From positions 1 to 64,000 of the forward strand of contig NZ_JANUGY010000004.1 of NCBI RefSeq assembly GCF_024756235.1: a DNA stretch of 64,000 nucleotides. Direction: 5' to 3'. This document shows positions 62,350-64,000 of this stretch, one piece after another; the stretch's first letter is position 1; each line of letters begins with the position of its first letter. The position numbers were made by a program, and so were the translations under genes. The notes beneath the pieces are model-generated. The model saw only the letters and a list, made by a program, of their open reading frames with translations, did no database searches and was not told where the DNA came from. The stretch is from Massilia kyonggiensis. GTDB taxonomy: Bacteria; Pseudomonadota; Gammaproteobacteria; Burkholderiales; Burkholderiaceae_D.

Positions 62350-63666
62350 ATGAAAATCACGTCTATCGACCTGAAGAACTACCGCATGCATGAGCGTCTG
62401 TCGGTAGATTTCAGGTCAGGCTTCAACGTCATCGTCGGCGTCAATGGCAGCGGCAAGACGTCCTTGCTCAGGGCCGTGTGCGATGCATTGACCGGTTTTA
62501 CGAATTCCTTGTCCGTCCAGCGCGGCTTCGTCGCGATGGCAGAGCGCGACGTGGCATTGTTGCGGAGAGAGTCGGTGAACGGCCGTTTCCGATTCGAGCC
62601 TCAATACCCGGTCGTGGTGTCTGCGAAGGGCCAGGCATTTGGTCTGCCGTGCGATTGGAATGTGGTGAAAGCCAATGACATCGCGCATGCACTCGTCGTC
62701 GGAATCTCCCCTGGCGATTTCATGCAAAACCGGGGAATACCGGGGGCTGGGTTTGAACAGATGGGATTCGATAGCGTGATGCCTCTCGTCGCCTTCTATC
62801 GGGCCAACCGTCAGTGGAATGGTGGAAGCCCTGGCGAAATGCAAGCAGCAACCGAAAAGACGTCGCGCACCGATGCATACGAGTCGTGGTCCGATGCGTC
62901 GCTCGACTCATCGGCATTCCAGGGATGGGTGATCGCCAAGTGTCTGGAGCGGTTTCAAACGTCATCGGAAACAGGGCGTTCGTTCGACGAGATCGATGAC
63001 GACGAATTGGCGGTCGTCAGCGCGGCACTCGGCATTGCGGTCGAGGGATTCAAGGGCATGCGCTACGATATGCACCAGAAGAGTCTCCTCATCGACCTGG
63101 AAGTCAGCCAGGGCGGTCGCCGCGAACCCACCAGTTTCGAGAACCTGAGCGACGGTCAGCGTGCTGTCATTGGCCTTGTCGCCGATATCGCGCGTCGTAT
63201 GTGTCTGTTGAATCCGATCCTCGGGAGCCAGGTGACGTTGCAGACGCCGGGCGTTGTCCTCATCGACGAACTGGACGTGCACCTGCACCCGCGTTGGCAG
63301 CGCATGCTGACGATCGGACTCAAGCGTGCATTCCCGGCGCTGCAGTTCATCGTCGCGAGCCATTCGCCGCAGGTGATCGGCGAATTGCACCCGGACGAGA
63401 TCATCTTGCTGCGACCGGAGGGCACAGCACATCCGCAAGTCAGCTATGGCCTCGACTCGAGCCAGATTCTAGAGGAAATCATGGGCGCGACGGCGCGTAA
63501 TGCCGATGTCGAGAAGAGGTTGGCAGACCTTTTCGAGCATATGGAGCGCAACCAACTGGAACTGGCGCGTGATGAAATTTCCCGGTTAAAAAACGACGTC
63601 CCCGGGCTTCCGGAACTGGCTGGAGCAGAGGCCCTGCTAAAACGTAAGCAGGTGCTCGGCAGATGA
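62350..63666 (+). CDS. ptuA: AAA ATPase of a Septu-like defence pair (PtuA)
   Basis: A 438-residue RecF/SMC-like ATPase (AAA_21 type). Walker A is GVNGSGKT (30-37), the ABC-like signature LSDGQ (266-270), Walker B VVLIDE (302-307), then LDVHLHPRW, and the H-loop His338 in ASHSP. The middle (about 80-255) is variable. Its stop overlaps an HNH-nuclease gene by 4 bases, the organisation of Septu PtuA-PtuB. GGAG lies 8 bases before the ATG. Base composition is visibly less GC-rich than the surroundings. OLD-type nucleases are excluded because no Toprim domain follows. Confidence 0.82.
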   Translation: MKITSIDLKNYRMHERLSVDFRSGFNVIVGVNGSGKTSLLRAVCDALTGFTNSLSVQRGFVAMAERDVALLRRESVNGRFRFEPQYPVVVSAKGQAFGLPCDWNVVKANDIAHALVVGISPGDFMQNRGIPGAGFEQMGFDSVMPLVAFYRANRQWNGGSPGEMQAATEKTSRTDAYESWSDASLDSSAFQGWVIAKCLERFQTSSETGRSFDEIDDDELAVVSAALGIAVEGFKGMRYDMHQKSLLIDLEVSQGGRREPTSFENLSDGQRAVIGLVADIARRMCLLNPILGSQVTLQTPGVVLIDELDVHLHPRWQRMLTIGLKRAFPALQFIVASHSPQVIGELHPDEIILLRPEGTAHPQVSYGLDSSQILEEIMGATARNADVEKRLADLFEHMERNQLELARDEISRLKNDVPGLPELAGAEALLKRKQVLGR

Positions 63667-64000
63667 AGTTCGTTGCGAAAAGGCGCTCGCCGGAGCAATT
63701 CGAAACATGGAAGGCGCTCGCCAACGATAGCTGGACGCCGGCATACGGCGACCTCAAGAACCCTCAGAAAAAGATTGTGCACGAAGCCCTGCTGAACGAA
63801 CAGGGCTGGGTCTGCTGCTATTGCGGCAGGGAGATTGCGCAACACGACAGTCATATAGAGCACTTCCGGCCCCAGGAAGCGGCGCCCCAATTGACTCTGG
63901 CGTTTGAAAACTTGTTTGCCTCATGTATCCGCGAACGTGAACCGGGCGCGCCATTGCATTGCGGGCACGCGAAAGGAAACGAGTTTAACGAGGCAAGCCA
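63663..64000 (+). CDS. ptuB: HNH nuclease of a Septu-like defence pair (PtuB), partial
   Basis: The first 112 residues are present, and the frame runs off the right edge. It begins MKFVAKRRSPEQFETWKAL. It holds a CxxC zinc site (Cys51, Cys54 in VCCYCGREI), the HNH core HIEHFRP (64-70) and a second zinc region SCIRERE...HCGHAKGN. This is the TIGR02646 pattern found in PtuB and in retron-associated HNH proteins. The 4-base overlap with ptuA implies coupled translation. In the Septu system it is thought to cut DNA or RNA when the ATPase signals infection. Confidence 0.85.
   Translation, partial: MKFVAKRRSPEQFETWKALANDSWTPAYGDLKNPQKKIVHEALLNEQGWVCCYCGREIAQHDSHIEHFRPQEAAPQLTLAFENLFASCIREREPGAPLHCGHAKGNEFNEAS

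Noticed and set aside
62184-62350. Retron reverse transcriptase or msr-msd RNA ahead of the Septu-like pair
   Set aside because: Only about 117 bases separate the purL terminator from the ATPase start, with no room for a reverse transcriptase and no clear msr-msd fold, so a stand-alone Septu pair is favoured.

Overview
The window looks like chromosomal DNA of a betaproteobacterium of the Oxalobacteraceae (Massilia/Duganella/Telluria type). This is an inference from the high GC content, the order tRNA-Leu, tig, clpP, clpX, lon, hupB, tRNA-Asp, ppiD, the hopanoid genes hpnCDE, the cyanophycin genes and the general protein style. No rRNA gene, insertion sequence, prophage or CRISPR array was seen. 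Coding density is very high and no gap exceeds 300 bases.

Left part (1-31.9 kb): the end of sdhB; a tightly overlapped cyanophycin operon (isoaspartyl peptidase, cyanophycinase, cyanophycin synthetase); a solitary cytochrome c oxidase subunit I with a DUF2244 protein; a YegD-like Hsp70; a DnaQ-like exonuclease; a Sel1-repeat protein; a secreted prolyl oligopeptidase; and a very small gene. Next comes a threonine/serine block. A divergent XRE-cupin regulator faces kbl-tdh-sdaA (threonine to glycine, serine to pyruvate), followed by thrC-moeA-moaD from its own promoter. Then come an orphan TRAP binding protein, an M28 peptidase, an MgtC-like protein, a membrane protein/XRE/hydrolase operon with a clear operator-promoter, a BaiN-like flavoprotein, a DUF1700/GIN-domain pair, and hpnCDE for squalene synthesis.

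Middle (32-48.9 kb): an RND efflux pair, then the protein quality-control core (trigger factor, ClpP, ClpX, Lon, HU, PpiD) with three tRNA genes. These are followed by a GNAT acetyltransferase, cyanase, the tRNA 2-selenouridine synthase MnmH, a TesA-like esterase and a YbbA-like ABC ATPase.

Right part (48.9-64 kb): the bifunctional NAD(P)HX repair enzyme, a fused 5-oxoprolinase/hydantoinase, a secreted GH59 (galactocerebrosidase-family) glycosidase, a receiver-TPR protein and purL. Directly after the purL terminator, with a visible drop in GC, begins an AAA ATPase plus TIGR02646-type HNH nuclease pair. It matches the Septu (PtuA-PtuB) anti-phage architecture and is cut by the window edge. This pair is the most likely recently acquired element and the best candidate for a special system here; the GH59 enzyme is the second.
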